This document shows positions 18,365 to 27,085 of a stretch of DNA of 64,000 bases, one piece after another (within the stretch, counting starts at the first letter, position 1; each line of letters starts with the position of its first letter). The notes below the pieces were generated by a model. That model was given only the letters and a program-made list of their open reading frames with translations, had not been told where the DNA came from and did not search any database. The position numbers and the translations under genes were made by a program. This stretch comes from Deltaproteobacteria bacterium (GTDB lineage: Bacteria; Desulfobacterota; GWC2-55-46): the NCBI GenBank assembly GCA_015075075.1, contig JABTVA010000009.1, forward strand, positions 45,428-109,427, read 5' to 3'.

Positions 18365-19216
18365 TTAAAGAGTGCCCTTGGGCCCGCCGGAGTAGTATGC
18401 GTCCCTGGTGGACTTTTCCTCCTCGCCCCAGAGGATGCATTTGGTGGGGCACCTCTTGACGGACTCGTCCGTCTGGGGCGCGAGCGAGTAATCGACGACA
18501 GCGAGGTTGTTCTTCATGGCTATGCCGCCGGGGACGCTGCAGTCCTTTACGCAGAGGCCGCAGGCCACGCAGGCCACCTTGCAGACCTTCCTCGCGTAGG
18601 CGCCCTTGTCCAGGTTCTTGCAGTAGACGAAGAGCTTCCTGTCCTCGGGGTGCATCTCTATTATGTCCCTGGGGCAGGCCCTCGCGCAGGCCCCGCACCC
18701 GACGCACTTGTCGTAGAAGACGACCGGTAGACCGTTGTCGTTCATGGCCATCGCGTCGAACTTGCACGCGGCGACGCACTCGCCGAGCCCGAGGCAGCCG
18801 TAGGTGCAGGATTTGTCTCCGCCGGTCAAGTGCGAGGCGGTGCAGGTCATCTCGCCCCTGTACTCGGCCCGCCTTTCGGCCTCGGCGTTCCCGCCCCTGC
18901 AAAGGACCACGGCGAGCATCCTCTTGGCGCTCCCGGCCTCGACGCCCAGTATCCCGGCAAGGGCCGCCGCGGTGTCGTTCCCTCCGGCCACACAGGCCGT
19001 GGTAAGGGCCTCTCCCTTCATGAGGGCCTCGGCGAACATCCTGCAACCGGGGTAGCCGCAGCCGCCGCAGTTCGTGTTGGGGAGCGCTGCCGATATGGCC
19101 TCTATCCTGGGGTCCTCCTCGACCGAGAGCTTCCTGTCGGCGTAGACGAGGAATAACGCCATTACGGCGCCGATTGCGCCCATGCTGACGGCCGATATTA
19201 TTAGAGTCCCGAGCAT
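18365..19216 (-). CDS. rnfB: Rnf complex iron-sulfur subunit RnfB
   Basis: The 283-residue protein has an N-terminal membrane anchor (residues 5-25), the 4Fe-4S domain CGGCGYPGCRMF near residue 52, and two further clusters (CVGCGACARACP; CVACGLCVKDCS). It accepts electrons from ferredoxin and passes them into the Rnf membrane complex. Last gene of rnfCDGEAB. Confidence 0.95.
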   Translation of the reverse strand: MLGTLIISAVSMGAIGAVMALFLVYADRKLSVEEDPRIEAISAALPNTNCGGCGYPGCRMFAEALMKGEALTTACVAGGNDTAAALAGILGVEAGSAKRMLAVVLCRGGNAEAERRAEYRGEMTCTASHLTGGDKSCTYGCLGLGECVAACKFDAMAMNDNGLPVVFYDKCVGCGACARACPRDIIEMHPEDRKLFVYCKNLDKGAYARKVCKVACVACGLCVKDCSVPGGIAMKNNLAVVDYSLAPQTDESVKRCPTKCILWGEEEKSTRDAYYSGGPKGTL

Positions 19217-19225
19217 TGTCTTACG

Positions 19226-19806
19226 CTAACCCCTTATGAGGCCGGCGAAGCCCATGAAGGCCAGAGCCAGCATGCCGGCGACGATGAAGGTTATGGGCGC
19301 GCCCTTGAAGTGCGAGGGCACGTCCGCGAACTCGAGCTCCTCCCTTATGCCGGACATCATGACGATGGCGAGCGTGAAACCGACGCCGGTAGCGAACCCG
19401 AAGACTATCGATTCGAGGTAGTTGTAGTCCCTGAGGACCATGAAGAGCGCAAGCCCCAGTATCGCGCAGTTCGTGGTTATGAGCGGCAGGAATATGCCCA
19501 ACGCGCGGTAAAGGGACGGCTCGTTTTCAGCCGCACGTACATCTCCACGAGCTGCACGAGGGAGGCGATTATGATTATGGAAGGTAACGTACTGCAGGAA
19601 CGGCACGTTGAACCTGACGACACGTGGTGGTATATGGGCCAGGTCGCGGCTGCGGTGAGGGTCATGACGAAGGTGGTCGCCAGGCCCATGTTGACCGCGT
19701 TCTCGGTCTTGTTCGAGACGCCTATGAACGGGCATATGCCCAGGAAATAGGCGAGCACGAAGTTGTTTACGATGGAAGCCGATATGAATATTAGAATCAG
19801 TTCCAA
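19226..19806 (-). CDS. rnfA: Rnf complex membrane subunit RnfA (three apparent indels)
   Basis: RnfA is a six-helix membrane subunit. The N-terminal half reads [39 protein letters not shown] and the C-terminal half [31 protein letters not shown]. Between them the frame shifts three times: one C missing near 19616-19627, one C extra near 19575-19582, one C missing near 19513-19521. Correcting these gives an uninterrupted protein of about 193 residues ([26 protein letters not shown]..). All three are in short C/G runs, so consensus errors are likelier than decay; rnfC, D, G, E and B are intact. Confidence 0.85.
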
Positions 19807-19815
19807 GCTGTCTCC

Positions 19816-20457
19816 TTAATGCGAGGCCGGCTCAGCCGCCGCGGCCTCCCTTGCCGCCTTCCTGCTCGATATCCAGCCTACGAGCGCGACAAGCGCCCCG
19901 AGCACGAGGAAAGCACCCGCAGGGAGTATCATCACTATCCAGGGCTCGAACCATGAGCCGAGGAGCTTAACGCCGAAGACGCTCCCGAATCCCAGCACCT
20001 CGCGGATTACGCCCATGAGCGTGAGGCTCATGGTGAACCCCAGGCCTATGCCGAGCGTGTCCATCGCGGTGGGGAGGAGCGGGTTCTTCTGCGCGAAAGC
20101 CTCGGCCCTGCCGAGTATGATGCAGTTCGCGACGATCAGCGGTATGTACGGCCCGAGCGCCTTTGAGATGGCCGGGAAGACCGCCGCGAGGAATATGTCG
20201 GTCACGGTCACGAGAGTCGCTATGACGACAACGTATGCCGGTATCCTCACCTTTGCCGATATGGTCCTCCTTATGAGGGATACGACCATGTTGGAGGTGA
20301 AGAGGACGAAAAGGGTCGCAAGGCCCATGGAAAGGCCGTTTATCGCGGAGTTCGAGACAGCGAGCGCCGGGCAGAGCCCGAGGAGCAGCCTGAAAGGCGG
20401 AATATCCTGCCAGAGGCCCTTTTTGAATTCGTAAAAGAGGCTCCTATCTTGCGGCAT
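19816..20457 (-). CDS. rnfE: Rnf complex membrane subunit RnfE
   Basis: The 213-residue RnfE/NqrD-family protein has six membrane helices and the family segment [25 protein letters not shown] near the N-terminus, then [18 protein letters not shown]. The paired half-channel cysteines that coordinate iron with RnfA are visible (LCPAL; NCIILGR). The C-terminus carries an Ala-rich tail. It overlaps rnfG by 14 bp. Confidence 0.93.
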   Translation of the reverse strand: MPQDRSLFYEFKKGLWQDIPPFRLLLGLCPALAVSNSAINGLSMGLATLFVLFTSNMVVSLIRRTISAKVRIPAYVVVIATLVTVTDIFLAAVFPAISKALGPYIPLIVANCIILGRAEAFAQKNPLLPTAMDTLGIGLGFTMSLTLMGVIREVLGFGSVFGVKLLGSWFEPWIVMILPAGAFLVLGALVALVGWISSRKAAREAAAAEPASH

Positions 20458-21079
20458 CCTGCCCCTCCACGGCCTGGGCCGGGCGATGCCCGTCCACGAC
20501 CTTCATCATCTCCTCGCGCGGGAAGTTGGCGACCACCTTCTCCACAGCCCTGTTTATGTTCTTTATTACCGCCTCGGACGATATCGTTGCGCCGGTTATG
20601 GCCTGTATCTGGTTCGGCTTCTCGGGTTTCCTGAATTTTATGTACTCTATCCTGGGCTTCACTTCGAGTCCCTTGAACTGGTCCTTGAACGACTCGTCCC
20701 GTATCCTGTCGCCGAGGCCCGGCGTTTCGAGCTGGTCGAGCACCTCTATGCCCTTGAGCTTCAGATAGTCGAGGTCGAGGCCCACCATGAGGCCTATGTT
20801 GGCCTGAAAGCCGTTTCCGTCGGCCTTGAACGCCATGCCGACAGGCTCCCCGTTTTCGTTTATGCCCTTGTAGACGACAAGCTTCTCCTGCCCGACCGTC
20901 TTCTCGACCTTTACGAAATCCCTTGCCTCGGGGAGGACATAGAAGACCGCTTCCCTGAGCTCCTGCTCCTTGTTCGCCTTAATCATCGGGTCAGCCGCCG
21001 TAAAGACGCCCGACAGGACGGCCCCTGAAAGGGCTCCGATGATTATGAGGTTAAGGAGCATTTTCGTTACGCCGTTCAA
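20444..21079 (-). CDS. rnfG: Rnf complex FMN-binding subunit RnfG
   Basis: The 211-residue protein has an N-terminal membrane helix (residues 8-28) and a periplasmic FMN-binding domain. The covalent flavin motif reads ITGATISSEAV near residue 165, where the Thr of (S/T)GAT is the expected attachment site. GLDLDYLKLKGIEVLDQLETPGLGDRI is the conserved family segment. It is translationally coupled to rnfE. Confidence 0.93.
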   Translation of the reverse strand: MNGVTKMLLNLIIIGALSGAVLSGVFTAADPMIKANKEQELREAVFYVLPEARDFVKVEKTVGQEKLVVYKGINENGEPVGMAFKADGNGFQANIGLMVGLDLDYLKLKGIEVLDQLETPGLGDRIRDESFKDQFKGLEVKPRIEYIKFRKPEKPNQIQAITGATISSEAVIKNINRAVEKVVANFPREEMMKVVDGHRPAQAVEGQDAAR

Positions 21080-21111
21080 ATAAAACCTCCAGTACGCGGG
21101 TAAAGGCTATC

Positions 21112-22167
21112 TCAGCCCTTACCTGCCTTTACCGCGCCGAACACCCTCGGCCTCGTGTGCTTGTTGAGGAGCGGCACAAAGGCGTTCATGAAGAGTATCG
21201 AATACATGACCCCCTCGGGAAGTCCGCCGAATATCCTTATGACCACTGCCATGAGCCCGGCCGCTATGACGAATATCCACTGGCCGAGCGAGGTCGTCGG
21301 AGAGGTCACCATGTCGGTCACCATGAACCATGCCCCGAGCATCGCGCCTCCGGCGAAAAGATGGAAGAGCGGGTTCGGGTACTTTGCCGGGTTCGCGAGC
21401 CAGAATATGGCCGAGAAGGCGGCTATGGCGCCGAGATACCCCAGAGGGAGCTTCCAGTTTATGTATCCCTTGTACCTCAGGTACAGGCCGCCTATTATGA
21501 TTGCCAGGGCCGAGGTCTCGCCGAGCGAGCCTGCCGTGTTGCCGAGGAACATGTCAAGGAGGTTGAAATCCATGCTGCCCTCGAACTTCCAGAGGGCTAT
21601 CGGGGTCGCGGCGGTCACGGCGTCCACGGCCTTCTCCACCGTCCTCGGCTCAACCCATGTCGTCGTAAGCACCGGGTAGGTCGCCATGAGGAACGCCCTC
21701 CCGAGGAGCGCCGGGTTGAATATGTTGTAGCCGAGGCCGCCGAAGAGTTCCTTACCCGCACCTATGGCGAAAACGGAACCCAGCACCGCTCCGTAAACAG
21801 GAAAGCCCGCCGGAAGGGTCATGGCAAGGAGCATGCCGGTTATGACCGCGCTCCCGTCGTGTATCTTTATTGGCTTCCGCCTTATCCTCTGGAAGGCGTA
21901 TTCGGTCGCGAGGCACGACGCAACACAGACTATTATAAGGAAGAGGGCCCTCCACCCGAAGAAATAGACGCTTGCCGCGGCCGCTGGCATGAGGGCCATA
22001 ACGACCGTGTGCATTATCTTCGGTATGCTCTCCTCGGCCATGAAGTGCGGCGAAGTGGATACTATGAGCTTCGCAGCGGCGGCCGGGGCCTCTGCAACGG
22101 CCGCTTCCCTGGCCTCGGGCCTGCCTGTTGCGCTCTCAGGCGTATTAGTTGTCGTCTTCTGGTCCAT
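21112..22167 (-). CDS. rnfD: Rnf complex membrane subunit RnfD
   Basis: The 351-residue membrane protein has about nine helices and is homologous to NqrB. It carries the flavin-attachment region AATPIALWKFEGS. GLGYNIFNPALLGRAFLMATYP and WFMVTDMVTSPTT are family segments. The N-terminus has an Ala-rich extension of about 40 residues. Repeat A3, with MITE C1 inside it, ends only 10 bp before the start codon and separates rnfD from rnfC; a short AAAGAGG remains as ribosome binding site. Confidence 0.94.
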   Translation of the reverse strand: MDQKTTTNTPESATGRPEAREAAVAEAPAAAAKLIVSTSPHFMAEESIPKIMHTVVMALMPAAAASVYFFGWRALFLIIVCVASCLATEYAFQRIRRKPIKIHDGSAVITGMLLAMTLPAGFPVYGAVLGSVFAIGAGKELFGGLGYNIFNPALLGRAFLMATYPVLTTTWVEPRTVEKAVDAVTAATPIALWKFEGSMDFNLLDMFLGNTAGSLGETSALAIIIGGLYLRYKGYINWKLPLGYLGAIAAFSAIFWLANPAKYPNPLFHLFAGGAMLGAWFMVTDMVTSPTTSLGQWIFVIAAGLMAVVIRIFGGLPEGVMYSILFMNAFVPLLNKHTRPRVFGAVKAGKG

Positions 22168-22176
22168 ATCCTCTTT

Positions 22177-22457
22177 GGCAACCTCTAAAAATTGATCTTT
22201 TCCCGGACTCTACGTCAGGGCGTTAATAAAAATGCTCACATATTCACATATATGCTCCGCTTTTTATTCCCACCCTTCCTTGATTGCGGGAAAAATCTCT
22301 AAGGAAGCTCTGATTATTCAATGTGTTCGTCATGGAGCGGGAGCGAAGGCATAACCTATCTTTGAAAATCAAGACTTGAGATTGCTTCGGAGCCAAAGCT
22401 CGCAATGACAACAGAAAACAGAATTAATCAGACCTTCCCTAATTTTTAAAAGTTGCC
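22177..22457. repeat. Family A palindromic repeat, copy A3 (interrupted by C1)
   Basis: Ends are GGCAACCTCTAAAAATTGATC and AATTTTTAAAAGTTGCC. The element matches A1 closely but is split at position 22301 by the family C insertion. Without the insert it would be about 141 bp. It lies inside the rnf operon, between rnfC and rnfD. Confidence 0.9.
22302..22439. mobile_element. Family C MITE-like element, copy C1
   Basis: 138 bp flanked by TA on both sides (22300-22301 and 22440-22441). Ends are AGGAAGCTCTGATTA and TAATCAGACCTTCCC, imperfect terminal inverted repeats. No coding capacity. Comparing with A1, the target read CTCTAATTTTT and the TA was duplicated on insertion, as expected for IS630/mariner-type transposition. 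Confidence 0.8.
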
Positions 22458-22503
22458 CTTTATGCTTCCGCCCCGGAGCGAGCCGGGGTTTTATGGCCTG
22501 TGT

Positions 22504-23838
22504 TCACTTCGCGCCCTGGGCCTTGCGGGCCTCCTGGCGGAGCTTTAGCTTCCCTACCCGTATCCACTGGATAAGGGGCCTTTTCGCGGGGCACACGTAA
22601 GAGCAGCAGCCGCACTCTATGCAGCTAAGCCCGTCAAGGGCGCTGAACTCGGCGGTCATCTGGAGCTTGCCGTAATCGCCAAGCCTGTACGGCATGAGGC
22701 CCATGGGGCAGGCCTCCACGCAGCTGGCGCACTTTATGCAGGGCTCATAAGGCCGCACCTTTATCTCGTCGGCGGAGATGACCGTGATGCCGGTAGTGCC
22801 TTTCGTGACAGGCACCGCGAGAGTCGATTGCGAGATGCCCATCATGGGGCCGCCGTTAAGGACCTCTATCTCTTTCCCGACGAGCCCGCCGCACTGCGCT
22901 ATGACCTCCTCAAAGAGGGTGCCCACGCGCACCTTTAGGTTCTTTGGCTCCCTTACGCCGTTCCCGCTTATGGTGACTACCCTCTCGAAGAGGGGCTTCC
23001 CCCAGTTCAGGGCCTCGAATACGGCGACCGCGGTGCCCACGTTATTTACGAGGACCCCGACGTCGAACGGGAGCTTACCCGGCGGCACTTTCCTTCCCAC
23101 GGCCGCCGATATCAGCATCTTCTCGGCGCCCTGAGGGTACTTGGCCTCGAGGACAATTATCTTTATCTCAGGGGAGCCGGATACGGCCCCTGTAAGTGCA
23201 TCGATGGCATCGGGCTTATTCTCCTCAACGCCTATGAAGCCCTTTGACGCGCCCGAGGCCTTCATGAGGGCCTTAAGCCCCCAGACCACCTTTTCAGGCT
23301 CCTCCACCATTATCCTGTGGTCGGCCGTCAGATAGGGCTCGCATTCGCAGCCGTTAAGTATGATGGCATCCACGGCCTTGCCCTTCGGGGGCGATAGCTT
23401 GACTGACGCGGGGAAAGCAGCCCCGCCCATGCCGACGATCCCGGCCTCCCTTATGGCCAGGCGCACGGCCTCCGGCTGGAGCGCTCCTATATCCGAGCCT
23501 TTGTTGCCAGCGCCCCACTCCCTTGCAGTGCCGTCGCCCTCGATAATGACAGAGGCGCACCTCAAGCCGTTGGGGTGGTTTGCAAGCTCGATGTCCTTGA
23601 CTTTTCCGGAGATGCTCGCGTGGACGGGGGCGGAGACGAAGGCCTTGACGTCGCCTATCTTCTGTCCTTCCTGGACAGACTCGCCCTTCTTGACAAGGGG
23701 CTCGCAGGGCGTTCCGGCGTGCTGCTGGAGCGGTATGACCACCGTCCTGGGGAGTGCAGCCGGCTCGACCCTCTTGCCGGAAGTAAGCTCTTTATAATAA
23801 GAGGGATGAATCCCTCTTTCAAAGGTCCTGTGTCCCAT
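22504..23838 (-). CDS. rnfC: Rnf complex NADH/ferredoxin subunit RnfC
   Basis: The 444-residue cytoplasmic subunit carries the NAD(H)/FMN site and two 4Fe-4S clusters. Visible: GMGGAAFPASVKL, ILNGCECEPYLTADHRIM, LVNNVGTAVAVFEAL, and C-terminal CIKCASCVEACPMG and CIECGCCSYVCPAKR. It is the first gene of rnfCDGEAB, which couples ferredoxin:NAD+ electron transfer to ion transport. Its 5' leader contains a promoter, a ZTP riboswitch and a terminator, and there is no gene between them and rnfC. Confidence 0.95.
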   Translation of the reverse strand: MGHRTFERGIHPSYYKELTSGKRVEPAALPRTVVIPLQQHAGTPCEPLVKKGESVQEGQKIGDVKAFVSAPVHASISGKVKDIELANHPNGLRCASVIIEGDGTAREWGAGNKGSDIGALQPEAVRLAIREAGIVGMGGAAFPASVKLSPPKGKAVDAIILNGCECEPYLTADHRIMVEEPEKVVWGLKALMKASGASKGFIGVEENKPDAIDALTGAVSGSPEIKIIVLEAKYPQGAEKMLISAAVGRKVPPGKLPFDVGVLVNNVGTAVAVFEALNWGKPLFERVVTISGNGVREPKNLKVRVGTLFEEVIAQCGGLVGKEIEVLNGGPMMGISQSTLAVPVTKGTTGITVISADEIKVRPYEPCIKCASCVEACPMGLMPYRLGDYGKLQMTAEFSALDGLSCIECGCCSYVCPAKRPLIQWIRVGKLKLRQEARKAQGAK

Positions 23839-23950
23839 TCTCGAAGTGGTCCCGCAGATTCTAATATTTGCCTTGCGAGGTCAAGATAATTAGAGCTTTG
23901 GATCCGGGACCATTCCCGCCAGTGCCGGCCCTGCTCAACCAACTCACAAT

Positions 23951-24016
23951 AAAAAAACCGTCACGGCACAGCATCCAGCAAACGGAAATGCTGAATGTTT
24001 GGCCCAGACGGTCGGC
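23951..24016 (-). terminator. Intrinsic terminator of the ZTP riboswitch upstream of rnfC
   Basis: On the minus strand ACCGTC (start of the conserved riboswitch 3' box) can pair with GACGGT, with an inner CAGCAT/ATGCTG stem, followed by seven T at 23957-23951. The stem uses bases of the aptamer's 3' domain, so ligand binding and termination are mutually exclusive. About 110 bases remain to the rnfC start. Confidence 0.8.
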
Positions 24017-24079
24017 AAGCGCACTTTGTTTCCCGCTCCCCGGTGGTAGCCCACCTTGATTCCGTCAGTTACGGGAAAA
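24001..24079 (-). promoter_or_regulatory. ZTP (pfl) riboswitch aptamer ahead of rnfC
   Basis: Minus-strand conserved pieces occur in order: P1 TTTCCCG (24078-24072) pairing with CGGGAAA (24035-24029); GTAACTGACGG after P1; P2 GGTGG (24055-24051) pairing with CCACC (24046-24042); then the signature CCGGGGAGCG; and the 3' box GCCGACCGTCTGGGC (24016-24002). These match the known ZMP/ZTP riboswitch, which senses the purine intermediate that accumulates when 10-formyl-tetrahydrofolate is scarce. ON-type control through terminator disruption is expected. Confidence 0.88.
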
Positions 24080-24101
24080 TTATGGGGAATATAATAGAAA
24101 C

Positions 24102-24131
24102 ATCATAATCCAGGACCGCAGGCCTTGTCAA
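24102..24131 (-). promoter_or_regulatory. Strong sigma70-type promoter for the riboswitch-rnf operon
   Basis: TTGACA (24131-24126) and TATGAT (24107-24102) on the minus strand are 18 bp apart. Transcription would start near 24095, just before the riboswitch aptamer. The distance from the upstream His-rich gene stop (24223) shows this is a separate transcription unit. Confidence 0.7.
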
Positions 24132-24222
24132 GGATTAATCGAATGAAATCCCTGTGCGGGACATGGAACGGCGTCCCCGACTCCGGAGCGGAAGAGCTAT
24201 CCGCGGATTGCCCGACGCGCCT

Positions 24223-24915
24223 CTATTCATTCCCCCTGAATAGCCACACAATAAGGGATGCCGCGGCCATTATGAGCCCGGCGCCAGCCAGCAATACACT
24301 CATGACGGTCATGGGGAAAACGGATTGGGCGGCCCCGGCTTCCCCGAGCGCGGTAGTCCTCAAGCCGGCTATTATGAGCGCGAGCGGATAGAAGAAGCTC
24401 CCGGTCCCGAGCGAGGCCGCTGCCAGGGCCCTGACCCATGAACTGACGGGCATAAAAGCCAGCATGAGGGATATGCTTATCGTGAGCACGCCGAGGCCCA
24501 TTGCGTGGACATGGGCCCTCGCGAGAAGCTCATGCGCGGCCCTCATATCGCGGCTCTCGCCCGAACCGGAATGCGCGCCCTCGTATCCGCCATGCATTTC
24601 ATGCCCGGCGTGAGCGTCAGTTCCGTCCGGCACGGCCATGCCGTTGCCTTCATGTCCGTGGAGGCCGTGTCCGCCCTCCATATGCGGATGTCCGTTCCCC
24701 TGCCTTGCGCCGTGCGCCCCGTGCCCTCCCCCGCCGCTCAGGACGAACTTCTCCTCGATTGATGCCTTTTCGGCAAGGCCGAGCTCCGTGTGTATATCCT
24801 CGTGATAGGCTGTAATGTAGACCGCCCAGAAGACCCCGAAGACCACGCACGAAAGCCCGAGCAGGAGACCTATCCCCACTACCTTAAGCTCGCGCCCAGC
24901 TTCATTTTTCTTCAT
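24223..24915 (-). CDS. Four-helix membrane protein with His-rich loop, unknown function
   Basis: I do not recognise this 230-residue protein. A membrane helix near residues 10-32 is followed by an extracytoplasmic loop of about 90 residues packed with His, Gly and Asp (GGGGHGAHGARQGNGHPHME, then HGLHGHEGN, HAGHEMHGG). Three further helices follow, the first starting at ARAHVHAMGLGVLTISISL with two membrane-embedded His. The loop should bind metals such as Ni, Zn or Cu, or buffer haem. It lies 1 bp after the HtrA-like gene, in an operon with a GT2 enzyme. Confidence 0.7.
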   Translation of the reverse strand: MKKNEAGRELKVVGIGLLLGLSCVVFGVFWAVYITAYHEDIHTELGLAEKASIEEKFVLSGGGGHGAHGARQGNGHPHMEGGHGLHGHEGNGMAVPDGTDAHAGHEMHGGYEGAHSGSGESRDMRAAHELLARAHVHAMGLGVLTISISLMLAFMPVSSWVRALAAASLGTGSFFYPLALIIAGLRTTALGEAGAAQSVFPMTVMSVLLAGAGLIMAAASLIVWLFRGNE

Positions 24916-25988
24916 CAGTAATTCCTCGGCATCTCTTCGAGCTCGACCTTGATGACGACTGTTTTATTGCCCCTCAAGACACTTACGGAAACCGTATCGC
25001 CCGGCCTCATCCGGTCTATCGCATTGTTAAGCTCGTCCATCGAGCTTACAGGCTTTCCGTTTACCCCTGTAATGAGGTCCCCGCCCGAGGCTATTATGAT
25101 ATTGCCGATACGCATGGTGCCGGTAGAGCCCCTGATGCCTGCGTTGTCAGCCGGGCTTCTCCTGAATACGTCCGCAACGAGCACCCCGCCCGAGGGAAGG
25201 CCCATGGCCGCCGCGTCAAATGCGTCGATTGTCTGGCCGGCTATGCCGAGCCACGGCCTCGACACGTATCCCTTCTCGATAAGCGAAGGGACGGCCTTCT
25301 TCACGGTGTCGGCCGGTATGGCGAAACCTATGCCTATGGAGCCGTTCACGGGGCTGAAGATGGCGGTATTAAGGCCTATCATCCGGCCCTGGCTGTCGAG
25401 GAGCGGCCCGCCCGAGTTACCGGGGTTTATCGCCGCGTCGGTCTGTATGATGCCGCTCATGAGCCTGCCGTTCCGGGCACGCATGGTCCGCCCGAGCGAG
25501 CTTACGATTCCGACGGTGAGCGTCTTTTCGAGCCCGAAGGGGCTCCCGATGGCGAGCGCCTTCTGGCCGACCCTCAGCGCCGAGGAATCCCCGAGCCTTA
25601 TGGGCTTGAGCTTAGACTGGGGCGCCTTGACCGCTATTACCGCGAGGTCGTCTCCGGCGTCGACCCCTACGACCTCCGCGCTGTGCCTTGAGCCGTCAAA
25701 GAGCGTGACCTCGAGGCTTCTCGCGCCCTCTATGACGTGGTAGTTAGTCACTATGTGGCCCCGCCTGTCGATTATCACTCCGGAGCCCGAGCCGGTGGCC
25801 GAGACTGGATTATAGAAGAAGTCGTACGATATCGTCGTGGTTATGATGTTCACGACCGAGGAGCCGGCCTCCTCGTAAATGCGGATGTTCATCTCCTCGT
25901 CGTTCGGAAAGACCGCAGGCGGGCGGGAAATAAAGGCAACTGCGAACGCGAGAAAAAAAAGGAGAAAGGTTTTCGTGCGCCTGGTCAT
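24915..25988 (-). CDS. HtrA/DegP-family serine protease
   Basis: The 357-residue protein has an N-terminal signal or anchor (residues 5-25), a trypsin-like domain and one PDZ domain. Catalytic residues: His in IVTNYHVIEG, Asp in GDDLAVIAV, Ser in INPGNSGGPLL. The PDZ domain runs from about residue 255 (LGIAGQTID) to the end. It would act in envelope protein quality control. The start overlaps the upstream GT2 gene by 4 bp. Confidence 0.92.
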   Translation of the reverse strand: MTRRTKTFLLFFLAFAVAFISRPPAVFPNDEEMNIRIYEEAGSSVVNIITTTISYDFFYNPVSATGSGSGVIIDRRGHIVTNYHVIEGARSLEVTLFDGSRHSAEVVGVDAGDDLAVIAVKAPQSKLKPIRLGDSSALRVGQKALAIGSPFGLEKTLTVGIVSSLGRTMRARNGRLMSGIIQTDAAINPGNSGGPLLDSQGRMIGLNTAIFSPVNGSIGIGFAIPADTVKKAVPSLIEKGYVSRPWLGIAGQTIDAFDAAAMGLPSGGVLVADVFRRSPADNAGIRGSTGTMRIGNIIIASGGDLITGVNGKPVSSMDELNNAIDRMRPGDTVSVSVLRGNKTVVIKVELEEMPRNY

Positions 25989-26707
25989 CTCAGCAGGTTG
26001 AACTTGACTATGTGCCAGAACGCGGCCACTCCGTCCTTCCAGTTTATCTTCTTCCCCTCGTCATAGGTGCGGCCCGCGTAGGAAACGGAGGTCTCGTATA
26101 TCTGGCATTTTTTCTTGGCGACCTTGGCCGTTATCTCTGGCTCGAAGCCGAACCTGTCGGACTCGATCCTTATGCCCTTCAGGACCTCGGTCCTGAAGGC
26201 CTTGTACCCGGTCTCCATGTCAGTGAGGTTCAGGTTCGTCAGCATGTTGGAGAAGAAGGTGAGGACCTTATTCCCGACCGAGTGCCAGAAGAAGAGGACC
26301 CTGTGGGACTCGCCGCCGATGAACCTTGAGCCGTATACCACGTCGGCCTTGCCGTCGAAAATGGGCTGGAGGAGCTTTGGATAGTCCCTGGGGTCGTACT
26401 CGAAATCCGCGTCCTGTATGATGGTTATGTCGCCGGTAACATGGGCGAAGCCGGTCCTCAGGGCCGCGCCCTTGCCCTGGTTCCTTTCGTGCATGAGGAG
26501 CCTCAATTTCACTCCCTTTTCGCTCCAGCCCGCCTCTATGCCTTTGAGGACGTCCCTGGTGCCGTCCTTCGAGACGTCGTCCACAACGACGAGTTCATTG
26601 GGTATCCCCGTGGCAATCACCCTCTTTATGACCTCGGAGACGTACTCCCTCTCGTTATAGACGGGCATTACTATCGACACGCTCATTTTTTCTGTCGGCA
26701 TATCCAC
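25985..26707 (-). CDS. Family 2 glycosyltransferase (dolichol-phosphate mannosyltransferase-like)
   Basis: The 240-residue GT-A enzyme has no membrane extension. SIVMPVYNEREYVSEVIKRV, VVDDVSKDGTRD and IIQDADFEYDPRDY (DXD-type metal site) are present. It likely transfers a sugar from a nucleotide donor to a polyprenyl phosphate. It heads the operon GT2, HtrA, His-rich membrane protein, and is 569 bp from the cytochrome gene, which runs the other way. Confidence 0.88.
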   Translation of the reverse strand: MDMPTEKMSVSIVMPVYNEREYVSEVIKRVIATGIPNELVVVDDVSKDGTRDVLKGIEAGWSEKGVKLRLLMHERNQGKGAALRTGFAHVTGDITIIQDADFEYDPRDYPKLLQPIFDGKADVVYGSRFIGGESHRVLFFWHSVGNKVLTFFSNMLTNLNLTDMETGYKAFRTEVLKGIRIESDRFGFEPEITAKVAKKKCQIYETSVSYAGRTYDEGKKINWKDGVAAFWHIVKFNLLR

Positions 26708-26812
26708 ACGGCTCCCGGGCCTTACTTTGGCTTTTGCACGACCCGGCTCTCAAGCCAGGCGGGCCTTGTGAACTTATACAATAAAAGCGCGCTGAAATCC
26801 ACTCCTCTGCCT

Positions 26813-26966
26813 CTTAACAGGGTGCGGAAAACGTAAAATTCGCTTGGGCTGCTCAAAAAGCTCCCGATGCGAGGCGTCGAGAAACTGGGAATGAGGCGTA
26901 TTTTTTTATACGCCGGAGTGTCCAGCGACGTAGCCTTCGAAGCAGATGGACTTTTTCAGCAGCCTC
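26813..26966. repeat. Family B repeat, copy B2
   Basis: About 154 bp starting CTTAACAGGGTGCGGAAAA and ending CTTTTTCAGCAGCC. The central hairpin is GGCGTATttttttATACGCC. GATGCGAGGCGTCGAG and GACGTAGCCTTCGA arms match B1. It lies in the 568 bp gap upstream of the cytochrome gene; the rest of that gap (26967-27085) shows nothing recognisable. Confidence 0.8.
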
Positions 26967-27085
26967 CGAACGGAATTATTGGATATCGCGGCCTGAACTG
27001 GTATAATCGTGCCGCTTCGCCTATTGAGCGGTTTTCAGATATGGGCCGCCGGAGGTTTCTTTTCTAGGAAATCCCGTCCGGCCCA

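Noticed and set aside
22302..22439. Reading element C1 as a CRISPR or tRNA-derived element
   Set aside because: There is a single copy with inverted ends and no spacer array, and no cloverleaf. TA flanks fit a transposon derivative better.
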